From Candidatus Neoflavobacterium equi (GTDB taxonomy: Bacteria; Bacteroidota; Bacteroidia; Flavobacteriales; Flavobacteriaceae): a stretch of DNA of 13,932 nucleotides. Position numbers and translations under genes: made by a program. Shown here piece by piece: positions 7,062 through 13,930 of this stretch. Position 1 is the stretch's first letter. Every line of letters starts with the position of its first letter. The notes under the pieces were generated by a model, which was given only the letters and a program-made list of their open reading frames with translations, was not told the origin of the DNA and did not search any database. The stretch spans positions 1 to 13,932 of the forward strand of contig JAGHSS010000247.1 in NCBI GenBank assembly GCA_018065745.1. The letters are read 5' to 3'.

Positions 7062-7765
7062 TGGAGAAATTAACTCCTGAAGCCTTTCAAGAAGGTCAAG
7101 TTTTATTGATTGACAAACCTTTGACATGGTCCTCATTTCAAGCCGTAAACAAGGTTAAATATACGCTGATAAAAAACCTGGGATTACCTAAAAAATTCAA
7201 AATCGGCCATGCGGGAACTTTGGATCCTTTAGCATCTGGTCTATTAATTATATGTACTGGTAAATTCACCAAACGCATCTCTGAACTACAGGGACAGGTT
7301 AAAGAATACACGGGAACCATCACTGTTGGAGGAACAACTCCTTCCTATGACTTGGAAACTGAAGTGGATGCTGTTTTCCCAACAGAGCACATCACTCCGG
7401 AACTTATTGAAGAAGCTCGTTTGAAATTCATAGGTGATATTGAACAATATCCACCCATTTTTTCAGCCTTAAAGAAAGATGGAAAACGCTTGTATGAACA
7501 TGCAAGAGCTGGTGAAACGGTAGAAATCGCATCTAGAAACATCAATATTGAAACTTTTGAGATCACCAGAATTGCACTGCCTGAAATTGATTTTAGAGTG
7601 GTTTGCAGCAAGGGAACCTACATCAGATCTTTGGCTTTTGACTTTGGAAAAGCACTGGCTTCTGGAGCGCATTTAACCGCTTTGAGACGTACAAAAATTG
7701 GAGCATACGACGTTGTTAACGGCTGTAGTCCATTGGATTTTGAAGCACTTTATAAAGTAGAATAA
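7061..7765 (+). CDS. truB: tRNA pseudouridine-55 synthase TruB
   Basis: Isomerises U55 to pseudouridine in the T-loop of tRNAs. The protein has 234 residues. Motif I (IDKPLTWSS) is at 17-25. The catalytic loop GHAGTLDPLASG spans 49-60 with nucleophile Asp55. The substrate-binding segment PPIFSALKKDGKRLYEHAR is at 131-149, and KGTYIRSLA is at 184-192. It is about 80 residues shorter than the E. coli enzyme because it ends soon after the catalytic domain and lacks a C-terminal PUA domain, which is usual for shorter TruB forms. The start is the ATG at 7061, overlapping the uppP stop by one base. The longer in-frame reading from 6998 only re-reads uppP sequence. The next gene starts two bases after the stop. 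Confidence 0.95.
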   Translation: MEKLTPEAFQEGQVLLIDKPLTWSSFQAVNKVKYTLIKNLGLPKKFKIGHAGTLDPLASGLLIICTGKFTKRISELQGQVKEYTGTITVGGTTPSYDLETEVDAVFPTEHITPELIEEARLKFIGDIEQYPPIFSALKKDGKRLYEHARAGETVEIASRNINIETFEITRIALPEIDFRVVCSKGTYIRSLAFDFGKALASGAHLTALRRTKIGAYDVVNGCSPLDFEALYKVE

Positions 7766-7767
7766 CC

Positions 7768-8382
7768 ATGAAAAAACTCCTTGTCTTTATATTGTTTAGC
7801 ACGTTGTCTTTTGCACAGGACATCCAATTGGAATCTGGAGATTTAATTTTTCAAAATTTGTCTTGTGGTCCTTTATGTGATGCCATCAATGCGGTAACGT
7901 CTGGATATGACGACTTGGATTTTAATCATATGGGCTTGGTCACCAAAGAGGAAAAAGAACTCTTTGTGATTGAAGCCTCTGGTAAAGCAGTAAGAAAAGT
8001 GCGTTTGGATGTTTTCTTAAACTACACAAACGCACCTATGTATGTTGGGCGACTTAAACCGGAATACAAATCTTTGATTCCCAAAGCCCTTGAATTTGCT
8101 CACCAACAAATTGGCGTGCCTTATGACGATGTCTTTCTGTATGACAACGGCAAATACTACTGCTCAGAATTGGTTTATGACGCCTTTAAAGCAGCTTATA
8201 AAAAACCGTTTTTTGCACTGTATCCAATGACGTATAAAATACCAAACTCCACGGCCTATTTCCCGGTGTGGATTTCTTATTTCAACAACTTAAAAACCAA
8301 TATTCCTGAAGGTGAACTGGGTTGTAACCCAGGCGGCATGAGTAAGGATGAAAAAATTGACATCCTAGGCATTTTGAAATAG
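7768..8382 (+). CDS. Secreted YiiX/YebB-like (C92-type, permuted NlpC/P60) cysteine hydrolase
   Basis: A 204-residue protein with a signal peptide (1-16, cleavage likely after SFA). The mature part opens with LESGDLIFQ (21-29), then has FNHMGLV (52-58) with His54, VIEASG (67-72) with Glu69, and YYCSELVYDAF (130-140) with Cys132. His before Cys, with GDLIFQ at the front, is the circularly permuted papain-like arrangement of the YaeF/YiiX families, and the presumed catalytic Cys and His are both present. Reported activities for relatives are amidase or peptidase-like, and the substrate here is unknown. There is no lipobox Cys at the cleavage site, so a soluble periplasmic protein is likely. It starts two bases after truB, ends the ftsX-uppP run, and overlaps the convergent thioredoxin-like gene by 18 bases. 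Confidence 0.82.
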   Translation: MKKLLVFILFSTLSFAQDIQLESGDLIFQNLSCGPLCDAINAVTSGYDDLDFNHMGLVTKEEKELFVIEASGKAVRKVRLDVFLNYTNAPMYVGRLKPEYKSLIPKALEFAHQQIGVPYDDVFLYDNGKYYCSELVYDAFKAAYKKPFFALYPMTYKIPNSTAYFPVWISYFNNLKTNIPEGELGCNPGGMSKDEKIDILGILK

Positions 8383-8967
8383 CGCCCCTAATTCTCTTTG
8401 AATTTCATGCCCTTTGTCTTCATTGTACCATTGTTGCAGACCAATTTTCACTTCTTCTGTAATTCCTCCATACTGCTCTTTTAGACGCGCTACTGTAGCT
8501 GTAGCTCCTTGAGGTCTTGGTCCCCAATGTGCCAAAACCTCCTCTGTAGCTGCATCAATCAATATTACTTTTGGAATGGACTTCGCTCCATTGGTCAAAA
8601 ACAGATCCATCAAATCTTCTTGCTGATCTCTGAAAACCACCTTAAATTCAACAGCCGTTGAGGCAGAAGCCATCAAATGTAACACCGGCAATACCTGTGC
8701 CGCATCCCCACACCAACCTTCTGACAATACCAAGGCAATCAACGGTCTTTTCAATGCTTCTTTTAAATCCGTCTCTACTTCTGGTAAAAGGCTCAAGGTT
8801 TTGTTCAAACGCTGCATGCGCTTAACGTTCAATTGGGTGTAGTGAAACAGCATTTCCTCTTCTGGATGAGCTGGAGTGTTTGCTGTGTCTAAGTAATGAG
8901 ACAGCGTTTGCAGATAAACTTCATAAGTCACGGCTTCTGACAAACTCTTCTGTATTGTATAATTCAT
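8365..8967 (-). CDS. Thioredoxin-fold family protein with a single-cysteine WCGD motif
   Basis: A 200-residue protein without signal peptide, so probably cytoplasmic. An N-terminal helical region (1-70) precedes a thioredoxin-like core. The active-site position reads EGWCGDAAQVLP (83-94), with one cysteine at 86 where thioredoxin has CxxC, and a cis-proline motif KSIPKVI is at 129-135. Single-Cys WCGD proteins are widespread in Bacteroidota as 'thioredoxin family protein'. With one active-site cysteine, classical disulfide exchange is not expected without another thiol, and no other Cys is seen in the protein. The start is the ATG at 8967, 13-20 bases after a good promoter. A longer open reading from 9312 runs antisense through the patatin gene and is rejected. 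It overlaps the convergent C92-type gene by 18 bases. Confidence 0.85.
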   Translation of the reverse strand: MNYTIQKSLSEAVTYEVYLQTLSHYLDTANTPAHPEEEMLFHYTQLNVKRMQRLNKTLSLLPEVETDLKEALKRPLIALVLSEGWCGDAAQVLPVLHLMASASTAVEFKVVFRDQQEDLMDLFLTNGAKSIPKVILIDAATEEVLAHWGPRPQGATATVARLKEQYGGITEEVKIGLQQWYNEDKGHEIQRELGALFQNA

Positions 8968-8985
8968 AATAATAAATTCAAAAAA

Positions 8986-9015
8986 CAAATATATTATTAT
9001 TATTTTTAAGGAAAA
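8986..9015 (-). promoter_or_regulatory. Promoter of the thioredoxin-family gene
   Basis: On the reverse strand TATATTTG (8993-8986) is an exact match to the Bacteroidota -7 element. A T-run, TTTT at 9015-9012, lies 18 bases upstream at the -33 position. Initiation would fall about 13 bases before the ATG at 8967. Confidence 0.55.
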
Positions 9016-9052
9016 GTAATTTATTAGGCAACCCTTTTTTGACCGTGGACGT

Positions 9053-9832
9053 ATGACATTAAACAAAGAATCTGTAGGGATCATCTTTTCTGGAGGTGGC
9101 ACCAAAGGCCTCGCCCATGCGGGAGCTTTACAATTGCTGGAAGAACTACATATAATACCCACCAAAATTGCAGCGACAAGTGCGGGATCCATCATTGCCT
9201 GTATGTATGCTTGGGGCATGAAACCTGAAGAAATCTTGGAATTTTTTAAGACGATCGATTTCTTTAGTTGGAGGCATTTTACTTTTAGAAAAGCCGGATT
9301 TATTGACTCCAATTCTTTTAAGAGTTATTTTGAAAACATATTCCAACAAGCAACCATCGGAGATCTAAACATTGACACCTACATCACAGCCACAGATATT
9401 GTGAGAGGGAAATTGCGGATATTTGATAAAAACATTAAAATCACCGACGCCATTTTAGCATCCTGTGCATTCCCTGGTGTGATGTCTCCTTATGAAATCA
9501 ACAACAACCTCTATGCTGATGGAGGCATTTTAAATCACTTCCCCTCAGATTTACTGCAAGGACGCTGCGAAACCTTGATTGGCGTGTATGTGAGTCCCAA
9601 CCAAAATATTGAAGCCACAGACATTACTTCTATAAAGTCAGTCATGTCAAGATCCTTAGACTTGATGATGGATTATATGAATCAAAACAAATTTTCCCTA
9701 TGTGATATCCTTATCCAACCGGAAGAATTGGCCTTATATGGTACCTTTGAAAGCAAGAAACACAAGATGCAATTGATCTATGACATCGGCTATGAGGCAG
9801 CTAAAGAAAGTTTAGCAAACATTAATATATAA
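9053..9832 (+). CDS. Patatin-like phospholipase family protein
   Basis: A 259-residue patatin-fold acyl hydrolase without signal peptide. The oxyanion-hole glycine motif SGGGTKG is at 13-19, the nucleophile elbow ATSAGS at 41-46 gives Ser43, and ADGG at 155-158 gives Asp156, so the Ser-Asp dyad is complete. ASCAFPGVMSPYEI (137-150), before the Asp, is also typical. Patatins usually read GxSxG; here the first position is Ala41. The protein resembles short bacterial patatins of the RssA/YchK type, which hydrolyse acyl chains from lipids, and the true substrate is unknown. The ATG at 9053 is the first available start. It is divergent from the thioredoxin-family gene, with the intervening 85 bases shared. 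A weak TATTTTTA at 9001-9008 might serve its promoter. Confidence 0.9.
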   Translation: MTLNKESVGIIFSGGGTKGLAHAGALQLLEELHIIPTKIAATSAGSIIACMYAWGMKPEEILEFFKTIDFFSWRHFTFRKAGFIDSNSFKSYFENIFQQATIGDLNIDTYITATDIVRGKLRIFDKNIKITDAILASCAFPGVMSPYEINNNLYADGGILNHFPSDLLQGRCETLIGVYVSPNQNIEATDITSIKSVMSRSLDLMMDYMNQNKFSLCDILIQPEELALYGTFESKKHKMQLIYDIGYEAAKESLANINI

Positions 9833-9847
9833 TTTATGCGTTCATAG

Positions 9848-9878
9848 TTTAATAAAAAAAGGAATATAATTATATTTG
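9848..9878 (+). promoter_or_regulatory. Promoter of pyrH-frr
   Basis: TATATTTG at 9871-9878, followed by C, is an exact -7 element. TTT at 9848-9850 lies 20 bases upstream. Initiation about seven bases later leaves a leader of roughly 15-20 bases before the ATG at 9903. Confidence 0.6.
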
Positions 9879-9902
9879 CACAATTGAATACACGATATCA
9901 AA

Positions 9903-10610
9903 ATGAAATACAAAAGAATTCTTCTAAAATTAAGTGGTGAAGCTTTAATGGGTGACCGCCAATACGGAATTGATCCGAAACGATTAGCTGAATATGCTGA
10001 AGAGATTAAACAGGTTCATGAACTTGGAGTAGAAATCGCCATTGTTATTGGAGGTGGAAACATTTTTAGAGGAGTTGCTGGAGCAAGTCAAGGGATGGAC
10101 CGCGTGCAAGGTGATTATATGGGGATGATGGCAACCATCATCAACGGTATGGCGCTGCAAGGAGCTCTTGAGGAAGTGGGATTACAAACACGTCTTCAAA
10201 CAGCACTTAAAATTGAGGCGATTGCTGAACCATACATCAAGAGAAAAGCGACACGTCACTTGGAAAAAAACAGAATTGTAATTTTTGGAGCTGGTACAGG
10301 TAACCCCTATTTCACAACAGATACTGCTGCAGTATTGAGAGGTATTGAGGTGAATGCTGACGTGATCTTGAAAGGTACACGTGTGGATGGAATCTATGAT
10401 TCTGATCCTGAAAAAAATCCAAATGCTGTGAAATTTGATTATGTGTCATTTGAACAAGTATTGGAGCAAGGTTTGAATGTTATGGATACTACTGCATTCA
10501 CTTTGAGTCAAGAAAACAAATTACCTATTTTAGTATTTGATATGAATACTCAAGGAAATTTATTAAAAGTTTGCCAAGGCGAACCTATAGGAACTGTTGT
10601 AAATATTTAA
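9903..10610 (+). CDS. pyrH: Uridylate kinase (UMP kinase)
   Basis: Phosphorylates UMP to UDP with ATP in pyrimidine nucleotide synthesis, working as a cytoplasmic hexamer of the amino-acid-kinase fold. The 235 residues show KLSGEALMG (9-17), the glycine loop GGGNIFRG (50-57), DYMGMMAT (71-78), [15 protein letters not shown] (129-143) and the [13 protein letters not shown] segment (157-169), all at the positions expected for bacterial PyrH. Length is normal. The ATG at 9903 begins [14 protein letters not shown] directly, as in the family. It precedes frr by 21 bases, a pairing conserved in many bacteria. Confidence 0.97.
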   Translation: MKYKRILLKLSGEALMGDRQYGIDPKRLAEYAEEIKQVHELGVEIAIVIGGGNIFRGVAGASQGMDRVQGDYMGMMATIINGMALQGALEEVGLQTRLQTALKIEAIAEPYIKRKATRHLEKNRIVIFGAGTGNPYFTTDTAAVLRGIEVNADVILKGTRVDGIYDSDPEKNPNAVKFDYVSFEQVLEQGLNVMDTTAFTLSQENKLPILVFDMNTQGNLLKVCQGEPIGTVVNI

Positions 10611-10631
10611 TTTTACTAAATAATTAGCAAA

Positions 10632-11195
10632 ATGACGGAAGAAATAAACTTCGTATTGGATAGTACAAAAGAGTCAATGTCAAACTCTTTAACGCATTTA
10701 GATAAACAATTTTTAAATATTCGTGCTGGTAAAGCTACACCTGCAATGCTTGGTGGTGTGTTTGTAGACTATTACGGATCTCAAACTGCCTTGTCTCAAG
10801 TGGCTAATATTGCAGCACCTGATGCACGTACATTAACGGTTACTCCATGGGAGAAATCAATGATCACTCCAATTGAAAAAGCAATCTTGATTGCCAATCT
10901 TGGTTTGAACCCAATGAACAACGGGGAAGCGATTATCATCAACATCCCTGCATTGACAGAAGAACGCAGACGCGACTTGGTAAAACAAGCAAAAAGCGAG
11001 GCTGAAGATTCTAAAATTGCAGTTAGAAACATCAGAAAAGACGCCAACTCTGAAATTAAAAAATTAGAGAAAAATGGAACTTCTGAAGATATCTGTAAAG
11101 GAGCTGAAGATGATGTTCAAAAATTAACAGATTTGCACATTAAAAAGATTGAAGAACTTCTTGCTGTTAAAGAAGCTGAAATCATGAAAGTATAA
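10632..11195 (+). CDS. frr: Ribosome recycling factor
   Basis: Splits post-termination ribosomes together with EF-G. The 187 residues match the family length. Domain I, the three-helix bundle, is made of the N-terminal helix (1-29) and the C-terminal half (about 107-187). Domain II lies between them. Key stretches are NIRAGKATPAML (29-40), LTEERRRDLVKQAK (108-121), AVRNIRKDAN (130-139), and QKLTDLHIKKIEELLAVKEAEIM (163-185). The conserved Arg132 region that docks on 23S rRNA is intact. It is read from the pyrH promoter and ends three bases before an intrinsic terminator stem. Confidence 0.97.
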   Translation: MTEEINFVLDSTKESMSNSLTHLDKQFLNIRAGKATPAMLGGVFVDYYGSQTALSQVANIAAPDARTLTVTPWEKSMITPIEKAILIANLGLNPMNNGEAIIINIPALTEERRRDLVKQAKSEAEDSKIAVRNIRKDANSEIKKLEKNGTSEDICKGAEDDVQKLTDLHIKKIEELLAVKEAEIMKV

Positions 11196-11197
11196 TT

Positions 11198-11228
11198 AAA
11201 ATCCCGAGCAATCGGGATTTTCTTTTTT
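11198..11228 (+). terminator. Intrinsic terminator after frr
   Basis: AAAATCCCGA (11198-11207) pairs perfectly with TCGGGATTTT (11212-11221) around the tetraloop GCAA, a stable GNRA type. The stem is followed by C and six T (11223-11228). This ends the pyrH-frr transcript. Confidence 0.9.
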
Positions 11229-11245
11229 ATAAATAGTTATATTTG
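11218..11245 (+). promoter_or_regulatory. Promoter of the DUF5686 gene, overlapping the frr terminator
   Basis: TATATTTG at 11238-11245, followed by C, is an exact Bacteroidota -7 element. The best -33 candidate is the TTTT at 11218-11221, which is the 3' arm of the frr terminator stem, with a 16-base spacer. Initiation would leave a leader of about 22-25 bases before the ATG at 11276. Confidence 0.55.
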
Positions 11246-11275
11246 CAATCGTCATCCATATTTAGCTGATTACTT

Positions 11276-13558
11276 ATGAAATACACCCTGCTTTTTCTAC
11301 TTTTTTTCTGCTTGTCTTCACAAGCTCAAAAGAGAAGCACGGACGTGTTGAATCAAAGTAAGGAACTTGAAGAAATCACGGTCCAATATGATCCTAGTGC
11401 CAAAGACTTGATTCGAAAAGCAGTGGCTTCAAGCGACAAAAACAATCCTGAAAAAGTTTTAAAAAGCTTTTCTTTTAAAAACTACACCAAGCTTATTGTG
11501 TCTGCAGATCCAGATTCCCTCAGTGAGAAAATTGAGTCTGTATGGACCAAGAAACGCGGAGTGGAACACGTCAAAATAGACTCTTCAAAATACAAGCTCA
11601 AAAAGATCCTCCTCAAACAACACCTGTACCAAACAGAAAAAGTATCTGAGTTTCAATTTTCAAAAGATAAAAAACTCAAAGAACGCGTTACAGGAGCCCG
11701 CATGGCTGGTTTTAAAAAACCAATCTATGAGTATCTGGGATTAAAATTAATTCCCTTTTCCCTTTATGAGGATAAAATAACCCTTTTTGAAACCAAATAC
11801 ATCAATCCAGTTTCAAAATCTGGACTTAGTGAATACCAATTCCACATCACAGACACCGTCTATATTGGAAACAGAAAGGTAGTAGCTACCCAATTCCAAA
11901 CCAAAAACCAACACAAGTCCAAAAGGCTTAGTGGTATGGTGTATATTGACATGGAAAGCTATGCAATTGCACAGACCGTATTCAGAGTGAACACGGTGAT
12001 CAACATCACTGCGAAAAACTACTTTGTTTACAACAAAGAATACAACCTGTGGTTTCCTTCTACCAACAACTTCAAAATTGTCAAGGGAAACAACAAAGAG
12101 GATATAAAGATTTTGGGGGAAACCATAAAATTCACCACAGATGCTAAAGGGGAAAAAGACAACTATGATCAGGTCTATGTATTTTCTGAATCTTGGAATT
12201 CTGAAATTGAATTCAACCCCGATATTAAAATACACAAGGCACAAATTGCCTTAGACATCTCTGAAGCTTCCATTAGCAGAAATGAAAATTACTGGACACC
12301 GTTTAGAAAAGACACCTTGGATTTGAGAAGTATCTCTACTTACACGGTTTTGGACAGCTTGGTTGCAACAGAAAAATATGAGGAAAAAATTCAAATTGGA
12401 AGAAAGGTTATTAGTGGCTACATCCCACTGGGAGCTTTTGACTTGGACTTGAGACAACTTGTAAAGTACAACAATTTTGAAGGACTGCGCTTTGGTTTGG
12501 GCGGAACTACCAATGAAAAATTCTCAAAATTCTACAAGATGTTTGGTTATGTTGCCTACGGCCTGAAGGATGAAGGCACCAAATATGCAATTGGGAACTC
12601 TGTGAGAATTGGAAATTTCACCAACAGCTGGCTTTCCATCACCTATACAGATGACTTGCTTGAATATGGAAACATCAACTTTGACGTGGACAAAAGAAGG
12701 TTTAAAATATATGACCCAAGACCGTTAAACATCACCACGTTTTATGCACATAAAACATGGAAATTGGCTGTGGAAAGTAAAATCATTCCAAAAACACAGG
12801 CCATCTGGTCCCTGTCTCAGTCCAAAATAAACACGTTGATTGATTATGCATTCTATAATAACAACAGGTATTATACAGACTATCAATTGACTTTATCAAC
12901 ACTGTCAATCAGTTGGAATCCATACAGTGAATACATGCAAACGCCAAACGGCAGACTGGAATACCTGTCCAGTTTTCCAAAGTTTACCTTCCAAATAACG
13001 CATACCATTCCCAACGGATTGGCCAATGATTTTAACTTTGGAAAGTTTGATTTTAAAATTGACTATGAGAAAAAATACATCAGAGGTCAAAAAACAAGTT
13101 TTCTGATGCAAAGTGGTATTGCTTTTGGGGACACGCCTTTGACGCATTTATACAGTTTATCTCCAAACAGCTTGGATAAGGAAAGTTTAATCTCCAGGGT
13201 AAATTTCACGTCTAAGGACGGATTTGAAACCATGAGATTCAATGAGTTCTACTCCAGTGAGTATGCTTTGTTTCAGTTGAAACACGAAATAGGGAAGTTA
13301 AAAATATATTCCAAAGTCAATCCAAATCTGGTTTTGGTTTCCAGAGCAGCTTGGGGTGACATGCACAAGAAGGGAAATCATCAAAACATGGAATTCAAAA
13401 CGTTGACCAAGGGGTATTTTGAATCTGGATTGGAATTAAACAACATCTACAAAGGGTTTGGCCTTAGTGGATTTTACAGATATGGCGATTATGCCTTTTC
13501 AAACTTCAAAGACAATGTATCCATAAAATTGTCCTTCAACTTTAATCTGGGATTCTAA
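11276..13558 (+). CDS. Outer-membrane DUF5686 family protein without N-terminal carboxypeptidase-regulatory domain
   Basis: A 760-residue exported protein. The signal peptide covers 1-17 (cleavage before QKRS). The N-terminal soluble part continues to about residue 370 and includes NYTKLIVSADPDS, TEKVSEFQF and MAGFKKPIYEY. The C-terminal half is rich in alternating aromatic and polar strands (for example YDPRPLNITTFY, SWNPYSEYMQTPNGRLEY, NEFYSSEYALFQLKHE) and ends in SFNFNLGF with a terminal Phe, as outer-membrane beta-barrels do. The family I recall is DUF5686, common in Bacteroidota and often next to frr. Many members carry a carboxypeptidase-regulatory-like beta-sandwich right after the signal peptide. 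Here the sequence goes almost directly into the linker ELEEITVQYDP (31-41). The function is unknown. It has its own promoter inside the frr terminator region. Confidence 0.85.
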   Translation: MKYTLLFLLFFCLSSQAQKRSTDVLNQSKELEEITVQYDPSAKDLIRKAVASSDKNNPEKVLKSFSFKNYTKLIVSADPDSLSEKIESVWTKKRGVEHVKIDSSKYKLKKILLKQHLYQTEKVSEFQFSKDKKLKERVTGARMAGFKKPIYEYLGLKLIPFSLYEDKITLFETKYINPVSKSGLSEYQFHITDTVYIGNRKVVATQFQTKNQHKSKRLSGMVYIDMESYAIAQTVFRVNTVINITAKNYFVYNKEYNLWFPSTNNFKIVKGNNKEDIKILGETIKFTTDAKGEKDNYDQVYVFSESWNSEIEFNPDIKIHKAQIALDISEASISRNENYWTPFRKDTLDLRSISTYTVLDSLVATEKYEEKIQIGRKVISGYIPLGAFDLDLRQLVKYNNFEGLRFGLGGTTNEKFSKFYKMFGYVAYGLKDEGTKYAIGNSVRIGNFTNSWLSITYTDDLLEYGNINFDVDKRRFKIYDPRPLNITTFYAHKTWKLAVESKIIPKTQAIWSLSQSKINTLIDYAFYNNNRYYTDYQLTLSTLSISWNPYSEYMQTPNGRLEYLSSFPKFTFQITHTIPNGLANDFNFGKFDFKIDYEKKYIRGQKTSFLMQSGIAFGDTPLTHLYSLSPNSLDKESLISRVNFTSKDGFETMRFNEFYSSEYALFQLKHEIGKLKIYSKVNPNLVLVSRAAWGDMHKKGNHQNMEFKTLTKGYFESGLELNNIYKGFGLSGFYRYGDYAFSNFKDNVSIKLSFNFNLGF

Positions 13559-13570
13559 ATTAATGTTTGA

Positions 13571-13595
13571 GGGTTTAGTGAAAATCACTAAACCC
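13571..13595. terminator. Perfect hairpin between convergent DUF5686 and SMR genes
   Basis: GGGTTTAGTGA (13571-13581) pairs perfectly with TCACTAAACCC (13585-13595) around an AAA loop. It sits 13 bases after the DUF5686 stop and 9 bases beyond the SMR gene's stop. Neither side has a run of T directly after the stem, so it may act as a weak bidirectional terminator or as a 3' end stabiliser rather than a textbook intrinsic terminator. Confidence 0.6.
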
Positions 13596-13603
13596 CAAAT
13601 CTA

Positions 13604-13930
13604 TTAATGAGATACAAACTTCAAACCAACGATAGACGCGATTAAAGTAAATATGAAAAATAATCTCCAGAAGTCTGCGGGTTCATTGAAAAACAAAATT
13701 CCCATCAAAACTGTTCCAACAGCTCCAATTCCTGTCCATACCGCGTAAGCCGTACCTAAAGGCAAATTTTCTGTCGCTTTTAACAACAACGCCATACTGA
13801 TCACTAAACTGACAATAAAACCTAAAAACCACAGCGTGGATGTTGTCCCTGAGGTTTCTCTAAATTTCCCCAAACAGGTGGTAAAACCGACCTCAAACAA
13901 TCCCGCGATAATTAATATAATCCAATTCAT
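13604..13930 (-). CDS. Small multidrug resistance (SMR) family transporter, SugE/Gdx-like
   Basis: A 108-residue inner-membrane protein with four hydrophobic helices (about 2-20, 32-50, 58-79, 86-104), the full size for the SMR family. These transporters work as antiparallel dimers that exchange protons for small cations. The essential acidic residue is Glu13 in AGLFEVGFT (9-17), and the signature PLGTAYAVWTGIGAVGT (57-73) and the tail FNEPADFWR (81-89) are intact. The overall pattern is closer to the SugE/Gdx branch (guanidinium export, some quaternary ammonium compounds) than to EmrE, but this cannot be settled by eye. There is no guanidine riboswitch to examine because the window ends two bases after the start codon. 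The ATG at 13930 starts MNWIILIIAG, the usual family N-terminus. It is convergent with the DUF5686 gene. Confidence 0.9.
   Translation of the reverse strand: MNWIILIIAGLFEVGFTTCLGKFRETSGTTSTLWFLGFIVSLVISMALLLKATENLPLGTAYAVWTGIGAVGTVLMGILFFNEPADFWRLFFIFTLIASIVGLKFVSH

Noticed and set aside
8318..8333. Palindrome CTGGGTTGTAACCCAG near the end of the C92-type gene, considered as a terminator
   Set aside because: It lies inside coding sequence about 50 bases before the stop, has a very small loop and is not followed by a T-run.
8968..9312. A 115-residue N-terminal extension of the thioredoxin-family gene, antisense to the patatin gene
   Set aside because: The extension reads the reverse strand of well-conserved patatin codons (SGGGTKG, ATSAG) and crosses a good promoter at 8986-9015. 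The ATG at 8967 gives a natural N-terminus.
11813..12457. Leftward open frames inside the DUF5686 gene
   Set aside because: They are shadow frames of a coherent 760-residue gene and have no recognisable protein features of their own.
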